64,000 nt of DNA from Anabaena cylindrica PCC 7122 (GCF_000317695.1 NC_019771.1:4268001-4332000); one strand, 5' to 3'; shown: positions 26,940 through 36,664, numbered from the stretch's first letter. Notes: generated by a model not told the origin, from the sequence alone. A program made the numbers and translations.

Positions 26940-27527
26940 ATGGTATCTGTGGTAAATAGAGAGTTTGACTACAATTTTCCCAGATGCCAGAGTATAGCTA
27001 GGAGGATTAGGACAGTGCAAGGTTGGTTATCCCAATTCATCCACCGCAAACGTCGTCGGGTTTGTGCTTCTCTGGTACGGACATATCGGGAGCTTAGTTA
27101 CGCTTCTGTAGATGAACTGTGGCAAAAGGTGGTTGACTTAACAGATGTCTCTTGGCATCCATTACTCAAAAGTACAAATGTTCCCTATGGATTAGTCCCC
27201 AAACCAGGCTTGATTTTTCAAGCAATGACAAGGTTTTGGCCAATTCCCATAATGATTTTTGTAGAAAAAGTTAATCCTAAGCAAATGCTCAGTATCCGCG
27301 TTTTAGCATTTCCTGGAATTGAAGAAAGGGTGACATATCAAGTAGAATCGACCGTTTGTGGATCTTATTTATCTTATTCTGTAATTTTACGAGGCTGGTT
27401 ATCTCCACTCATTTGGTCTTTATCTCGTCCTTACGTAGACAGGGTAGCGCGTTCTCTGATAGAAGCTGTAGAAGCAGTACAAACTCCACCTTTACAACGT
27501 AAACTCGAAGGGTGGGATTGGCTTTGA
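26940..27527 (+). CDS. SRPBCC/START-like hypothetical protein
   Basis: 195 residues, basic N-terminus (SQFIHRKRRRVCASL). The arrangement RELSYASVDELWQKVVDLTDVSWHPLLKS followed by beta strands and a C-terminal amphipathic helix (YVDRVARSLIEAVEAVQ) suggests the SRPBCC ligand-binding fold. A ligand cannot be named. Conserved cyanobacterial hypothetical proteins of this shape are common. Confidence 0.6.
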   Translation: MVSVVNREFDYNFPRCQSIARRIRTVQGWLSQFIHRKRRRVCASLVRTYRELSYASVDELWQKVVDLTDVSWHPLLKSTNVPYGLVPKPGLIFQAMTRFWPIPIMIFVEKVNPKQMLSIRVLAFPGIEERVTYQVESTVCGSYLSYSVILRGWLSPLIWSLSRPYVDRVARSLIEAVEAVQTPPLQRKLEGWDWL

Positions 27528-27763
27528 CCGAAGAGGTAGGGGTAAGGGAACAGAAGGATTTGTAACTTCCCCACCACTCATGGTTTCAAGCCTCTAAGTT
27601 TATTAATTTATGGCTAAATTTTACTCAACACTCGTTACTCAGGACTGTTTTGTTCAACAGGCAATATCTTTCTCATCACTGATGTCCTAAGAAAGTTAAG
27701 ATTCAAGTAGAAGTCAATAAAAATTTTTTAAGCTTTATATAAAGCGGCAACGGTAAAAACGCT

Positions 27764-28834
27764 ATGTATGATGTCCTAGATTCCCAGTCAGTCCTAGATA
27801 TATTGCGACCGGTCGAAGATCCAGAGCTTCGCAAAAGTCTGGTAGAACTGAATATGATTCGCAATGTGAAAATTGACAGTGGTAAGGTTAGCTTTACTTT
27901 GGTGTTGACTACTCCCGCTTGTCCTTTGAGAGAATTTATTGTCGAAGATTGTAAAAAGGCTGTTAAACAACTACCAGGCGTTACAGATATCAGTGTAGAA
28001 GTGACAGCAGAAACACCCCAACAAAAAAGCTTACCTGACCGCACTGGGGTTCCAGGGGTGAAAAATATTATTGCTGTTTCTAGCGGCAAAGGTGGTGTTG
28101 GTAAAAGCACAGTGGCTGTAAATGTCGCAGTGGCGTTGGCACAAACAGGGGCAAAAGTTGGCTTACTGGATGCTGATATTTATGGGCCTAATGATCCCAC
28201 AATGTTGGGTTTGGCTGATGCTCAAATTGCTGTGCGCTCTACAGAAACAGGGGAAGTTCTAGAACCCTTGTTTAATCATGGCGTTAAGTTAGTTTCAATG
28301 GGCTTTTTGATTGACCGAGATCAGCCAGTGATTTGGCGTGGCCCCATGTTGAATGGCATAATTCGTCAGTTTCTCTATCAGGTGCAATGGGGAGAACTGG
28401 ATTATTTAATTGTGGATATGCCTCCAGGAACTGGAGATGCCCAGTTAACTCTCACCCAATCGGTACCAATGTCAGGCGCAGTGATTGTCACTACACCGCA
28501 AACTGTAGCACTGTTAGATTCGCGCAAGGGTTTGCGGATGTTTCAACAGTTGGGTATTCCAGTATTGGGAATTGTGGAAAATATGAGCTATTTTATTCCC
28601 CCGGATCAACCGGATAAGAAATATGACATTTTTGGTTCCGGTGGAGGTTCAAAAACTGCGTCAGAGTTAGGAGTACCACTGTTGGGATGTGTACCTCTAG
28701 AAATTTCCACCAGAGTTGGTGGAGATAATGGTGTACCAATAGTTGTTGCTGATCCAGATTCGGCTGCTGCTAAAGCTCTCAAAGCGATCGCTCTAGCGAT
28801 CGCTGGTAAAGTCTCAGTCGCTGCACTGACATAA
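27764..28834 (+). CDS. Mrp/ApbC-type iron-sulfur cluster carrier ATPase
   Basis: 356 residues. An N-terminal MIP18/DUF59 domain (about 5-85; LRPVEDPELRKSLVELNM) is fused to a P-loop domain with the deviant Walker A SSGKGGVGKST (about 106-116). Further marks are GLLDADIYGPNDPTMLGL and DYLIVDMPPGTGDAQLT. The C-terminal CxxC that bridges the cluster in many Mrp proteins is replaced by VENMSYFIPPDQPDKK, so cluster binding may use other cysteines (for example in TTPACPL). It is followed by rodA. Confidence 0.88.
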   Translation: MYDVLDSQSVLDILRPVEDPELRKSLVELNMIRNVKIDSGKVSFTLVLTTPACPLREFIVEDCKKAVKQLPGVTDISVEVTAETPQQKSLPDRTGVPGVKNIIAVSSGKGGVGKSTVAVNVAVALAQTGAKVGLLDADIYGPNDPTMLGLADAQIAVRSTETGEVLEPLFNHGVKLVSMGFLIDRDQPVIWRGPMLNGIIRQFLYQVQWGELDYLIVDMPPGTGDAQLTLTQSVPMSGAVIVTTPQTVALLDSRKGLRMFQQLGIPVLGIVENMSYFIPPDQPDKKYDIFGSGGGSKTASELGVPLLGCVPLEISTRVGGDNGVPIVVADPDSAAAKALKAIALAIAGKVSVAALT

Positions 28835-28912
28835 GGATTGGTAATTAGTAATCGGTAAAAACTATTACCCAATCCCCAATCCTCGTTTAACTCTCAAGCT
28901 GCTCCTCGCACA

Positions 28913-30226
28913 ATGTTATTAAAACCTTCGCTTCCCAAAATTCGCTGGCAATATTGGATTAAGCCCTGGCAACAAGTAGATTGGCTATTATTTTTTTTAC
29001 CTGTTGCTGCCAGTATGTTTGGCGGTCTGATGATCCTCAGTACAGAACTCAAGCAGCCAGTAACTGACTGGTGGTGGCACTGGTTAGTAGCTGGTATTGG
29101 CTCACTTATCGCTTTATTTTTGGCTCGTTGCCGCTACGAAAATCTGATGCAGTGGCATTGGATAACTTACGCGCTGACTAATTTCAGTCTAGTGATTGTG
29201 ATGGTTGCTGGAACTAGTGCCAAAGGCGCACAGCGATGGATTAGCATTGGTAGCTTCAATGTCCAACCTTCAGAATTTGCCAAAATAGGCGTGATCATCA
29301 CCTTAGCAGCTTTATTACACAGGCGTACAGCTTCCACTCTTGAGAGTGTGTTCCGTATCTTGGCAATCACTGCTGTTCCTTGGGGATTAATATTTTTACA
29401 ACCAGATTTGGCCACATCTTTAGTATTTGGGTCTATAGTCTTAGGAATGCTTTATTGGGCAAATGCCAATCCTGGTTGGTTGATTCTGATGATTTCCCCT
29501 GTGGTGTCGGCAATTTTATTCAGCATATCTTGGCCTTTGTCAGAACCCATAGTGTTGATTAAAGAACTATCTTTGAGTCCCTTAGGTTTATTTTGGGCCG
29601 GTGCTATGGGGATATTAGGTTGGCAAACTCTACCCTGGAAGCGATTTAATATGGGTGCGATCGCATCCTTTAGTCTCAATATGTTAGGTGGCGAATTAGG
29701 GCTTTTTGCTTGGAATCATGTACTAAAAGAATATCAAAAAGACAGATTAAGCGTATTTATAAACCCTGAACATGATCCCCTTGGTGCCGGTTATCACCTA
29801 ATTCAATCGCGTATTGCCATCGGTGCAGGGGAAGTTTGGGGATGGGGTTTGTTCAAAGGGCCAATGACGCAACTAAATTTTGTGCCTGAGCAGCATACTG
29901 ACTTTATTTTCTCGGCGGTTGGTGAAGAGTTTGGTTTTGTCGGTTGTTTAATAGTACTTTTTGTCTTCTGCTTGATTTGCTTCCGCATACTACACGTAGC
30001 TCAAAGCGCCAAAGATAATTTTGGTTCACTGCTGGCCATAGGCGTTTTATCAATGATTGTGTTTCAACTAATTGTTAATGTGGGTATGACTGTCGGTTTA
30101 GCACCTGTGGCAGGAATTCCCCTACCTTGGATGAGTTATGGTCGTTCTGCTATGCTGACAAACTTCATTGCTTTAGGAATAGTAGAATCTGTAGCCAATT
30201 TTCGCCAACGACCAAAGTATTATTAA
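28913..30226 (+). CDS. rodA: RodA/FtsW-type peptidoglycan glycosyltransferase
   Basis: 437 residues with about ten membrane helices. SEDS family signatures are GAQRWISIGSFNVQPSEFAK, GLFKGPMTQLNFVPEQHTDF, FSAVGEEFGFVGC and AGIPLPWMSYGRSAM. It polymerises peptidoglycan strands during cell elongation. RodA is preferred over FtsW from the overall pattern and the absence of division genes nearby. It starts 78 bp after mrp. Confidence 0.88.
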   Translation: MLLKPSLPKIRWQYWIKPWQQVDWLLFFLPVAASMFGGLMILSTELKQPVTDWWWHWLVAGIGSLIALFLARCRYENLMQWHWITYALTNFSLVIVMVAGTSAKGAQRWISIGSFNVQPSEFAKIGVIITLAALLHRRTASTLESVFRILAITAVPWGLIFLQPDLATSLVFGSIVLGMLYWANANPGWLILMISPVVSAILFSISWPLSEPIVLIKELSLSPLGLFWAGAMGILGWQTLPWKRFNMGAIASFSLNMLGGELGLFAWNHVLKEYQKDRLSVFINPEHDPLGAGYHLIQSRIAIGAGEVWGWGLFKGPMTQLNFVPEQHTDFIFSAVGEEFGFVGCLIVLFVFCLICFRILHVAQSAKDNFGSLLAIGVLSMIVFQLIVNVGMTVGLAPVAGIPLPWMSYGRSAMLTNFIALGIVESVANFRQRPKYY

Positions 30227-30307
30227 ATCAGGGAATAGGAAATAGATTGACCACTGAACCATCAACTAATATTAAGCTAATAACAGGAACTAAACGAGGG
30301 TAAAAAC

Positions 30308-30502
30308 ATGATTCTGCCTGGAGCAACTGTTCGCGTCAAAAATCCCGCCGATACATATTATCGTTTTGAAGGACTTGTCCAACGTGTTAGTGATGGCAAA
30401 GTAGCTGTATTGTTTGAAGGTGGTAATTGGGATAAAATAATTACTTTCCGCTTGCCAGAATTAGAACCTGTAGACACCACAGCCAAGAAAAAAGGAAAAT
30501 AG
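30308..30502 (+). CDS. ndhS: NDH-1 subunit S
   Basis: 64 residues of the small SH3-like family (MILPGATVRVKN, FEGLVQRVSDGKVAVLFEGG and KIITFRLPELE). NdhS is the ferredoxin-binding subunit of the cyanobacterial photosynthetic NDH-1 complex. The C-terminus ends in a Lys-rich tail. It sits 82 bp after rodA. Confidence 0.85.
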   Translation: MILPGATVRVKNPADTYYRFEGLVQRVSDGKVAVLFEGGNWDKIITFRLPELEPVDTTAKKKGK

Positions 30503-30571
30503 GTGATGGGTAATAGGTGATTGCTAATCAAATGATAATTCTCCACTGTTAACTCAGAACTCAGCACTCCT

Positions 30572-31228
30572 ATGCGTCTACCCTTACCACAGTTTGCAAC
30601 GGGCGATCGCCATCCTCACCATATTGGGGAGGTGATCGAAACCACAACAACCGAATTTTTGGCACAGTGTTTAGAACCGGAAGATTTGAGTTTTCCACCT
30701 ATGCCACCTTTTGGTAGTTGGGTTTGTGCTATGGATGAAGAATCTGGCAATCAAGTTTATGCAGTGGTATATCATGCCACAACCATGCCTATTGATTCTG
30801 TACACAGGGCTAGGGCGTTGGGGTTGTCTTTACAAACATTGCGTGAGGAACAACCCCAGATATTTGCTATGCTCAGAACTGAATTTCGGGCAGCAATTGT
30901 CGGATTTGAGCAGCAGTCACAAAATCTGAGTTATAACCAAGGGGTATATCAATATCTTCCACCCCGTCCGCCCCAAATTCATCAGGCAGTTTATCGGTGT
31001 CAACCAGAAGCGATCGTTAAATTCACCGAAAAACTAGATTTTTTGCGGACAATACTTTTAATTAATGGTGCGCCCGTAGAATCTTTGGCTGCATCAGCTA
31101 TTCGTGAAGTTTACCAGTTACGCAAAGCTGACCGAGAATGGTTGATTAAAGCGGGACGACACCTGAGCATATTACTAAAAGACGATTATGATCGCTTGCG
31201 CTTTATTTTAAGTCAAATCCACCCCTAG
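30572..31228 (+). CDS. HAS-barrel-type hypothetical protein
   Basis: 218 residues. The N-terminal 80 residues (LPQFATGDRHPHHIGEVIET, then FGSWVCAMDEE) look like the small HAS-barrel domain found in cyanobacterial and archaeal proteins. The C-terminal helical part (VYQLRKADREWLIKAGRHL) is conserved in cyanobacterial homologues I recall only as hypothetical. Function unknown. It follows ndhS by 69 bp and may be cotranscribed. Confidence 0.65.
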   Translation: MRLPLPQFATGDRHPHHIGEVIETTTTEFLAQCLEPEDLSFPPMPPFGSWVCAMDEESGNQVYAVVYHATTMPIDSVHRARALGLSLQTLREEQPQIFAMLRTEFRAAIVGFEQQSQNLSYNQGVYQYLPPRPPQIHQAVYRCQPEAIVKFTEKLDFLRTILLINGAPVESLAASAIREVYQLRKADREWLIKAGRHLSILLKDDYDRLRFILSQIHP

Positions 31229-31566
31229 CTATCAGTAAACAGTAAACTATTATCAGTTTTGACCTGTGGTGATTTTCAAGCCAATTAAAACGGTAGAGCA
31301 ATAATTTAGCAATTAATAACTACGCATAAAGATTTAATTTACTTAATTTAGCCCTTTTTACACATGATTGAAATTGCTGTATTCTTTCACTGTTAAGATT
31401 CGCTTTTCCTAACTAGATCAGGACTTACGCAAAACAGGATGGAAGTAGGGGTAATTCATGAATTACCCTTACACAAGAATCAGCTTTTGAGTTCAATCTT
31501 GCGTAAGTCCTATAGATAATTAATTTATTTGACAAGCAGATTGTACAGCGATGAATTTGATAACTA
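31229..31566. other. Intergenic region holding a MITE-like palindrome
   Basis: 338 bp. The notable content is the 92-bp inverted-repeat element at 31420-31511. The rest is AT-rich and must carry the antiporter promoter; none is obvious. Confidence 0.6.
31420..31511. mobile_element. MITE-like 92-bp element
   Basis: Perfect 13-bp inverted ends, AGGACTTACGCAA (31420-31432) and TTGCGTAAGTCCT (31499-31511). A perfect 20-bp palindrome is inside (GGGTAATTCATGAATTACCC, 31449-31468). AGGACTTACGCA ends are familiar from small non-autonomous elements in cyanobacteria. No clear target duplication is visible. Confidence 0.65.
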
Positions 31567-33858
31567 ATGACTGTTTTACTTATGCCACTAGTATCACAAT
31601 TTCTGATTTTGGAAGCATCCTTCCAAGTTTTTGATCAGGGACTAATTGTCCCTTTTTCTATTTTATTAATAGTTATTCTCGTTGTACCTATACTGTTTGA
31701 GCGGCTACGATTACCAAGTTTGGTAGGTTTGATTTGTTGTGGAGTAGTACTGGGTCATTCTGGTTGGAGTTTATTTAAGTCTGAATCACCAATTATCAGT
31801 TTGCTATCAGATATTGGGTTATTTTATTTAATGTTTATAGGCGGATTTGAATTTAATATCCAATTTTTTCGTCAACAGCAAAGTCGTTCCTTAGTATTTG
31901 GTATTTTGAGTTTCAGTTTACCCCTGATGCTCGGAACATTAATAGGAGAATTTTGGGGATTTGGTGGGTATATTCCCATTTTAATGGGTTGCTTACTGGC
32001 TTCTCACTGCCTTTTGGCATATCCAATTATCAGCCGATTGGGAGTGGTGAATAACAAGGCTATTACCATGACAATGGGGGCGACAATTTTTACTGATATC
32101 GGCACGCTGCTGACATTAGCTGTTTGTACAGCCAGTTTTCATGGTGGAGCATTCGTATCGGCGCAATTAATCACTGTATTAGGTTTGGTGATCATTTATT
32201 CAAATGTGGTGCTAGTAGGTTTTGATTGGGCAAGCAGAGAATTTTTCCGGCGTTCTGGAGATGATGAGGGTAACAAGTTTTTATGTGTGTTAATGTCTGT
32301 ATTTCTAGCTGTGGCGATCGCTCAATTAATGGGGTTAGAAAAAATTATTGGCTTTTTCTTGGCAGGTTTGGCGGTAAATGAAGCTGTAGGTGAAGGACCA
32401 GTTAAAGAAAAATTGACGTTTATTGGCAGTGTGATCTTCATTCCCCTTTTCTTCGTGATTCTGGGCTTAAGGATTGATTTATCTGCCTTTTTAAATGGAT
32501 ACAGCACAATTAAATTATTATTTTTAATGTTCGGCGGTTTGATTGTCAGCAAATTTATGGCAGCTTTGTTGGCAAAGGTGATTTACCGCTATAACTGGCA
32601 GGAAACCCTGACAATTTGGTCGCTATCAATTCCCCTTGTGGGTACAACGTTAGCTGTAGCTTTAGGGGGATATAAACCTGGGTTACTACCACCAGAAGTA
32701 TTAAATAGTGTGATTGTTTTGGTCGTGATGACAGCAATTTTGGGGCCTTGGCTGACGAGTCTAGTCGCTGGGGGTGCTGCTGATTTAACTGGTTTATGGG
32801 TGGAAAACTCACAACCAATTCATATGTCTGAGTTGCAAAAACAATCAGTACAAAGTAATTTCACCATAGTCGTGCCAGTACATAATCCCCAAACGCAAAA
32901 ACATTTAATTGAGATGGCAGCATTATTGGCTCGTCAGTCTCAGGGAAAAATATTACCATTAGCGATCGCTCATGCTACTGCTCAAATGGATGCACCTGAA
33001 CTAGAAGCAACTTGGCAATGCAATGAAAAGTTATTAGCAAAAGCCACAACACAAAGTCAATTATTAGGAGCAAAAGCAGAACCGTTACTCAGAATTGATG
33101 ACGCTTATGCACCAGGCATCTGTCGGGTATCTCGTGAACAAAAGGCGAATTTAATTATCATGGGTTGGGGAAACCGTACTGGCTTAAGAGCGCGTTTATT
33201 GGGTAATGTCATTGATAACGTCCTTTGGTCTGCCCATTGTCCAGTAGCAGTGGCACGCTTAGTAGAGTCACCAAAAAGAATTCAACGTATTCTCGTACCT
33301 ATAGAAAACTTAATTAATCCCACACTAACAGCTTTAAAATTTGTTCAAACCTTAGCAGATGCCAATCAGAGCCAAGTTACTGTGTTGAATGTGTGTGTTA
33401 ACTTACCTGTTTGGGACAGTTTATATAGTTTGTCCCATAATTACAGCGGTCAGAGTAAGCCAGAACAAAGCATTTCCAAGGAAAAACAAACTGATCCGAG
33501 CGATCGCCACACCAGATCCAGTCAAATTGCTGCCAGGCGATTGCGCGAAGCACACTGTCAGAGGCGATCGTACCTCACCCAATTAGTATCTCAATTGGCC
33601 GTGCCAAATCCACCAGAAATTCAAATTATTACCCATGAAAATGTTACCCAAGCAATTTTGCAAGCAGCAAGATTGTATGATTTAGTCGTATTGCCTTATA
33701 TCCGTAATCGTACTAGTCCTGGAGGATTAGCGATGGATGATGTTACAAACCAATTAGCTAAACAACTCACCTGCTCAATCATCATCCTTGGAGAACCACA
33801 ACACAACCACAAATTATTTTTATCAAATACTTCAACAACTCAAACAGCCAGTGTTTAA
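31567..33858 (+). CDS. CPA2 cation:proton antiporter with two universal-stress domains
   Basis: 763 residues. About twelve membrane helices fill residues 15-400 (for example FERLRLPSLVGLICCGVVLG and MTMGATIFTDIGTLLTL, with the Thr-Asp of CPA2 antiporters). Two UspA-like cytoplasmic domains follow at about 435-565 and 575-745. The first contains LIIMGWGNRTGLRARLLGNVIDNVL, which resembles the Usp nucleotide-binding GxxGxxxGS region. The fusion is known in cyanobacterial Na+/H+ antiporters. Ion specificity is not readable. Confidence 0.85.
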   Translation: MTVLLMPLVSQFLILEASFQVFDQGLIVPFSILLIVILVVPILFERLRLPSLVGLICCGVVLGHSGWSLFKSESPIISLLSDIGLFYLMFIGGFEFNIQFFRQQQSRSLVFGILSFSLPLMLGTLIGEFWGFGGYIPILMGCLLASHCLLAYPIISRLGVVNNKAITMTMGATIFTDIGTLLTLAVCTASFHGGAFVSAQLITVLGLVIIYSNVVLVGFDWASREFFRRSGDDEGNKFLCVLMSVFLAVAIAQLMGLEKIIGFFLAGLAVNEAVGEGPVKEKLTFIGSVIFIPLFFVILGLRIDLSAFLNGYSTIKLLFLMFGGLIVSKFMAALLAKVIYRYNWQETLTIWSLSIPLVGTTLAVALGGYKPGLLPPEVLNSVIVLVVMTAILGPWLTSLVAGGAADLTGLWVENSQPIHMSELQKQSVQSNFTIVVPVHNPQTQKHLIEMAALLARQSQGKILPLAIAHATAQMDAPELEATWQCNEKLLAKATTQSQLLGAKAEPLLRIDDAYAPGICRVSREQKANLIIMGWGNRTGLRARLLGNVIDNVLWSAHCPVAVARLVESPKRIQRILVPIENLINPTLTALKFVQTLADANQSQVTVLNVCVNLPVWDSLYSLSHNYSGQSKPEQSISKEKQTDPSDRHTRSSQIAARRLREAHCQRRSYLTQLVSQLAVPNPPEIQIITHENVTQAILQAARLYDLVVLPYIRNRTSPGGLAMDDVTNQLAKQLTCSIIILGEPQHNHKLFLSNTSTTQTASV

Positions 33859-34239
33859 AAATACCACACTAGATCTGTGTTTATTGTAACAAGGATTTAT
33901 ATTTGTCAACAACTTTACAAATTATTGAAGATTTGATAAAACATGACTCAAAAGCGCACAATTATTAGAAAATATTTATTAATTTTAAAAAATATCTGTA
34001 GGAAAATTACTCAACCAACAAACACGTTGTTCAGAGACCTTCATTAGTTATCTATAATTTTGTACCAAAGTAGATAATCTAATACATAGGCATCATAGCC
34101 GCTGGAAGTATATGTAAAATAACGGAGAAACTATAATAGGCAGGGCGGTTAAAACCGCACGAGTCGTAGCTAGTGAGCTACGTTAAATCACATCTTTCAG
34201 GTCTAAAGACACTGAGTTTTCCACTTACTGAGTATTTCT
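33859..34239. other. Intergenic region with a leader of tandem hairpins
   Basis: 381 bp between the antiporter and the UDP-glucuronate decarboxylase gene, both on the plus strand. The first 220 bp are AT-rich with nothing clear. Two adjacent perfect hairpins lie at 34145-34182. No gene was seen. Confidence 0.6.
34145..34182 (+). promoter_or_regulatory. Two tandem hairpins in the uxs leader
   Basis: Hairpin 1 is GCGGTT-AA-AACCGC (34145-34158). Hairpin 2 is CGTAGCT-AGTG-AGCTACG (34165-34182), 57 bp before the ATG. They may be an RNA leader structure or the remnant of a mobile element end. No T tract follows, so they are not plain terminators. Confidence 0.4.
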
Positions 34240-35175
34240 ATGAGAATTTTGGTAACAGGCGGTGCTGGATTTATTGGTTCCCATCTGATCGACAGACTAA
34301 TGGCTGATAGTCATGAGGTTATATGTTTAGATAATTTCTATACAGGACATAAACGCAACATTCTCAAATGGTTAAACAATCCTCATTTTGAAATGATTCG
34401 TCACGACATCACTGAGGGAATTCGGTTAGAAGTGGATCAAATCTATCATTTGGCTTGTCCAGCATCGCCAGTGCATTACCAGTACAACCCCATTAAAACC
34501 GTTAAAACTAACGTGATGGGAACACTGAATATGTTGGGATTAGCCAAACGTGTCAAAGCTAGATTTTTGTTAGCTTCCACCAGTGAAGTCTACGGAGATC
34601 CAGAAGTTCATCCCCAAACCGAGGATTATCGAGGCAGCGTCAACCCCATTGGCATCCGTTCCTGCTACGACGAAGGCAAAAGAATGGCTGAAACTTTGGC
34701 ATTTGACTACTACCGAGAAAATAAAGTTGATATTCGAGTAGCCAGAATATTTAACACCTATGGCCCACGAATGTTAGAAAACGATGGTCGGGTAGTGAGC
34801 AACTTTATAGTTCAAGCCTTGCGGGGTAATCCCTTGACCGTATATGGAGAAGGTACACAAACTCGCAGCTTCTGCTATGTCTCAGACTTAGTTGAAGGAC
34901 TAATTAAGTTGATGAATGGGGACTACATTGGGCCAGTCAATTTGGGTAATCCCGATGAATACACAATTTTAGAATTGGCACAAGCTGTGCAGAACTTGGT
35001 TAACCCAGATGCACAAATTAAGTTTGAACCCCTACCTTCAGATGATCCCCGTCGTCGTCGTCCCGATATTACCAGAGCCAAAACCTGGTTAAATTGGGAA
35101 CCTACTATTCCTCTGCAAGATGGCTTAAAACTGGCTGTAGAAGATTTTCGCGAACGTATCGAAAGCAACAATTAG
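34240..35175 (+). CDS. uxs: UDP-glucuronate decarboxylase (UDP-xylose synthase)
   Basis: 311 residues, extended short-chain dehydrogenase. The NAD site is GGAGFIGSHL (about 7-16). Catalytic residues appear in LLASTSEVYGDPEVHPQ and in YDEGKRMAE (Tyr and Lys of YxxxK). HLACPASPVHYQYNP and RIFNTYGPRM are typical of UXS proteins. It converts UDP-glucuronate to UDP-xylose using tightly bound NAD. The UDP-glucuronate would come from the next gene, so the two form a precursor pair for surface polysaccharide. Confidence 0.9.
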   Translation: MRILVTGGAGFIGSHLIDRLMADSHEVICLDNFYTGHKRNILKWLNNPHFEMIRHDITEGIRLEVDQIYHLACPASPVHYQYNPIKTVKTNVMGTLNMLGLAKRVKARFLLASTSEVYGDPEVHPQTEDYRGSVNPIGIRSCYDEGKRMAETLAFDYYRENKVDIRVARIFNTYGPRMLENDGRVVSNFIVQALRGNPLTVYGEGTQTRSFCYVSDLVEGLIKLMNGDYIGPVNLGNPDEYTILELAQAVQNLVNPDAQIKFEPLPSDDPRRRRPDITRAKTWLNWEPTIPLQDGLKLAVEDFRERIESNN

Positions 35176-35215
35176 TTAGTTGTTAATTGTCATTAGCCAT
35201 TTGTAAACCAATGAC

Positions 35216-35245
35216 TAATGACTAAATTACTAATGACTAAATTAC
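35216..35245. repeat. Two direct 15-bp repeats
   Basis: TAATGACTAAATTAC occurs twice back to back between uxs and ugd, preceded by a further partial unit. It belongs to the same class of AT-rich short tandem repeats as those at 13300 and 23077. Confidence 0.7.
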
Positions 35246-35272
35246 TAATAACAAAAAGCAAGGAGCTAAAAA

Positions 35273-36664
35273 ATGCGTGTTTGTGTAATCGGTACTGGTT
35301 ATGTTGGATTAGTTACAGGAGCTTGTTTAGCTCATATTGGCCATGATGTTGTTTGCATAGATAACAACGAAGAAAAAGTAAAATTAATGAAGTCTGGACA
35401 GTCGCCTATTTTCGAGCCGGGACTCTCGGAAATTATGCAGTCTGCTATTAATAGGGGTAATATTCAATTTTCTTCCGATTTGGCAGCGGGAGTTGCTCAC
35501 GGAGAAATTCTGTTTATTGCTGTGGGAACACCTCCTTTACCTACTGGTGAAAGTGATACCCGTTATGTAGAAGCTGTAGCGCGTGGTATTGGAGCTAATC
35601 TCAACGGTGGTTATAAGGTAATTGTTAATAAGTCTACTGTGCCTATCGGCTCTGGTGATTGGGTAAGAATGATTGTTTTAGATGGCATTGCTGAACGCCA
35701 AAAAATATTGACACCCGCAGGTGGAAAAGCCGTTGAGGAAAAATTACCTGAGATTTCAGCTCAGTTTGATGTTGTTAGTAATCCAGAGTTTCTGCGGGAA
35801 GGTTCAGCAGTTTACGATACCTTTAACCCTGACCGGATTGTCTTAGGAAGCAATAGCCAAGAAGCAGTGGGGATGATGAAAGAACTTTATGCCCCGATTG
35901 TAGAACGTAAATTTGCTGCTGATCAGTCTTTATCTGCTGTTCCAGTGTTGGTAACAGACTTGAGTTCAGCAGAAATGATTAAGTATGCTGCAAATGCTTT
36001 TTTGGCTACTAAGATTAGTTTTATCAACGAAGTTGCTAACATATGCGATCGCGTCGGTGCTGATGTTACCCAAGTAGCAAAAGGTATCGGTTTAGATTCC
36101 CGCATTGGCAACAAGTTCTTACAAGCTGGTATTGGTTGGGGTGGTTCTTGCTTCCCCAAAGATGTCTCTGCACTCATTCACACAGCTGATGATTATGGCT
36201 ATGAAGCACAACTCATGAAAGCTGCTGTGAGTGTGAATGAACGCCAACGTTTGATTGCTTTGGAAAAGCTTCAAAAAGCTCTCAAAATCCTCAAAGGTAA
36301 AACTGTCGGACTTCTTGGTTTGACCTTCAAACCAGATACTGACGATTTGCGCGATGCTCCAGCACTCAACCTGATTGAGCAACTCAACCGACTGGGAGCT
36401 AAAGTCAAAGCTTATGACCCCATTATTTCTCAAACAGGAATGCGTCATGGTCTTTCTGGGGTATTGGTAGAAACCGATGCTGAAAGACTAGCTGATGGTT
36501 GTGATGCTTTGGTACTCGTCACAGAATGGCAACAGTTCAACACTTTGGACTATGCAAAAATGGCCAAATTGATGAACCACGCCGTGATGATTGATGGTCG
36601 TAACTTCCTAGACCCCGAAGCGATGGTAAGGGCTGGTTTCCAATATGTAGGTGTAGGCCGTTAA
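35273..36664 (+). CDS. ugd: UDP-glucose 6-dehydrogenase
   Basis: 463 residues. The NAD-binding fold is VCVIGTGYVGLVTGACLAHI (about 3-22). The substrate loop NPEFLREGSA and catalytic Cys in GWGGSCFPKD are intact, and FKPDTDDLRDAP lies in the C-terminal UDP-binding domain. It oxidises UDP-glucose to UDP-glucuronate. AAGGAG is well spaced before the ATG. GDP-mannose dehydrogenase is the main alternative but the active-site loop fits UDP-glucose better. Confidence 0.9.
   Translation: MRVCVIGTGYVGLVTGACLAHIGHDVVCIDNNEEKVKLMKSGQSPIFEPGLSEIMQSAINRGNIQFSSDLAAGVAHGEILFIAVGTPPLPTGESDTRYVEAVARGIGANLNGGYKVIVNKSTVPIGSGDWVRMIVLDGIAERQKILTPAGGKAVEEKLPEISAQFDVVSNPEFLREGSAVYDTFNPDRIVLGSNSQEAVGMMKELYAPIVERKFAADQSLSAVPVLVTDLSSAEMIKYAANAFLATKISFINEVANICDRVGADVTQVAKGIGLDSRIGNKFLQAGIGWGGSCFPKDVSALIHTADDYGYEAQLMKAAVSVNERQRLIALEKLQKALKILKGKTVGLLGLTFKPDTDDLRDAPALNLIEQLNRLGAKVKAYDPIISQTGMRHGLSGVLVETDAERLADGCDALVLVTEWQQFNTLDYAKMAKLMNHAVMIDGRNFLDPEAMVRAGFQYVGVGR

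Noticed and set aside
34145..34182. Rho-independent terminator of the antiporter gene
   Set aside because: Nearly 300 bp downstream of that stop, and no T run follows either hairpin.
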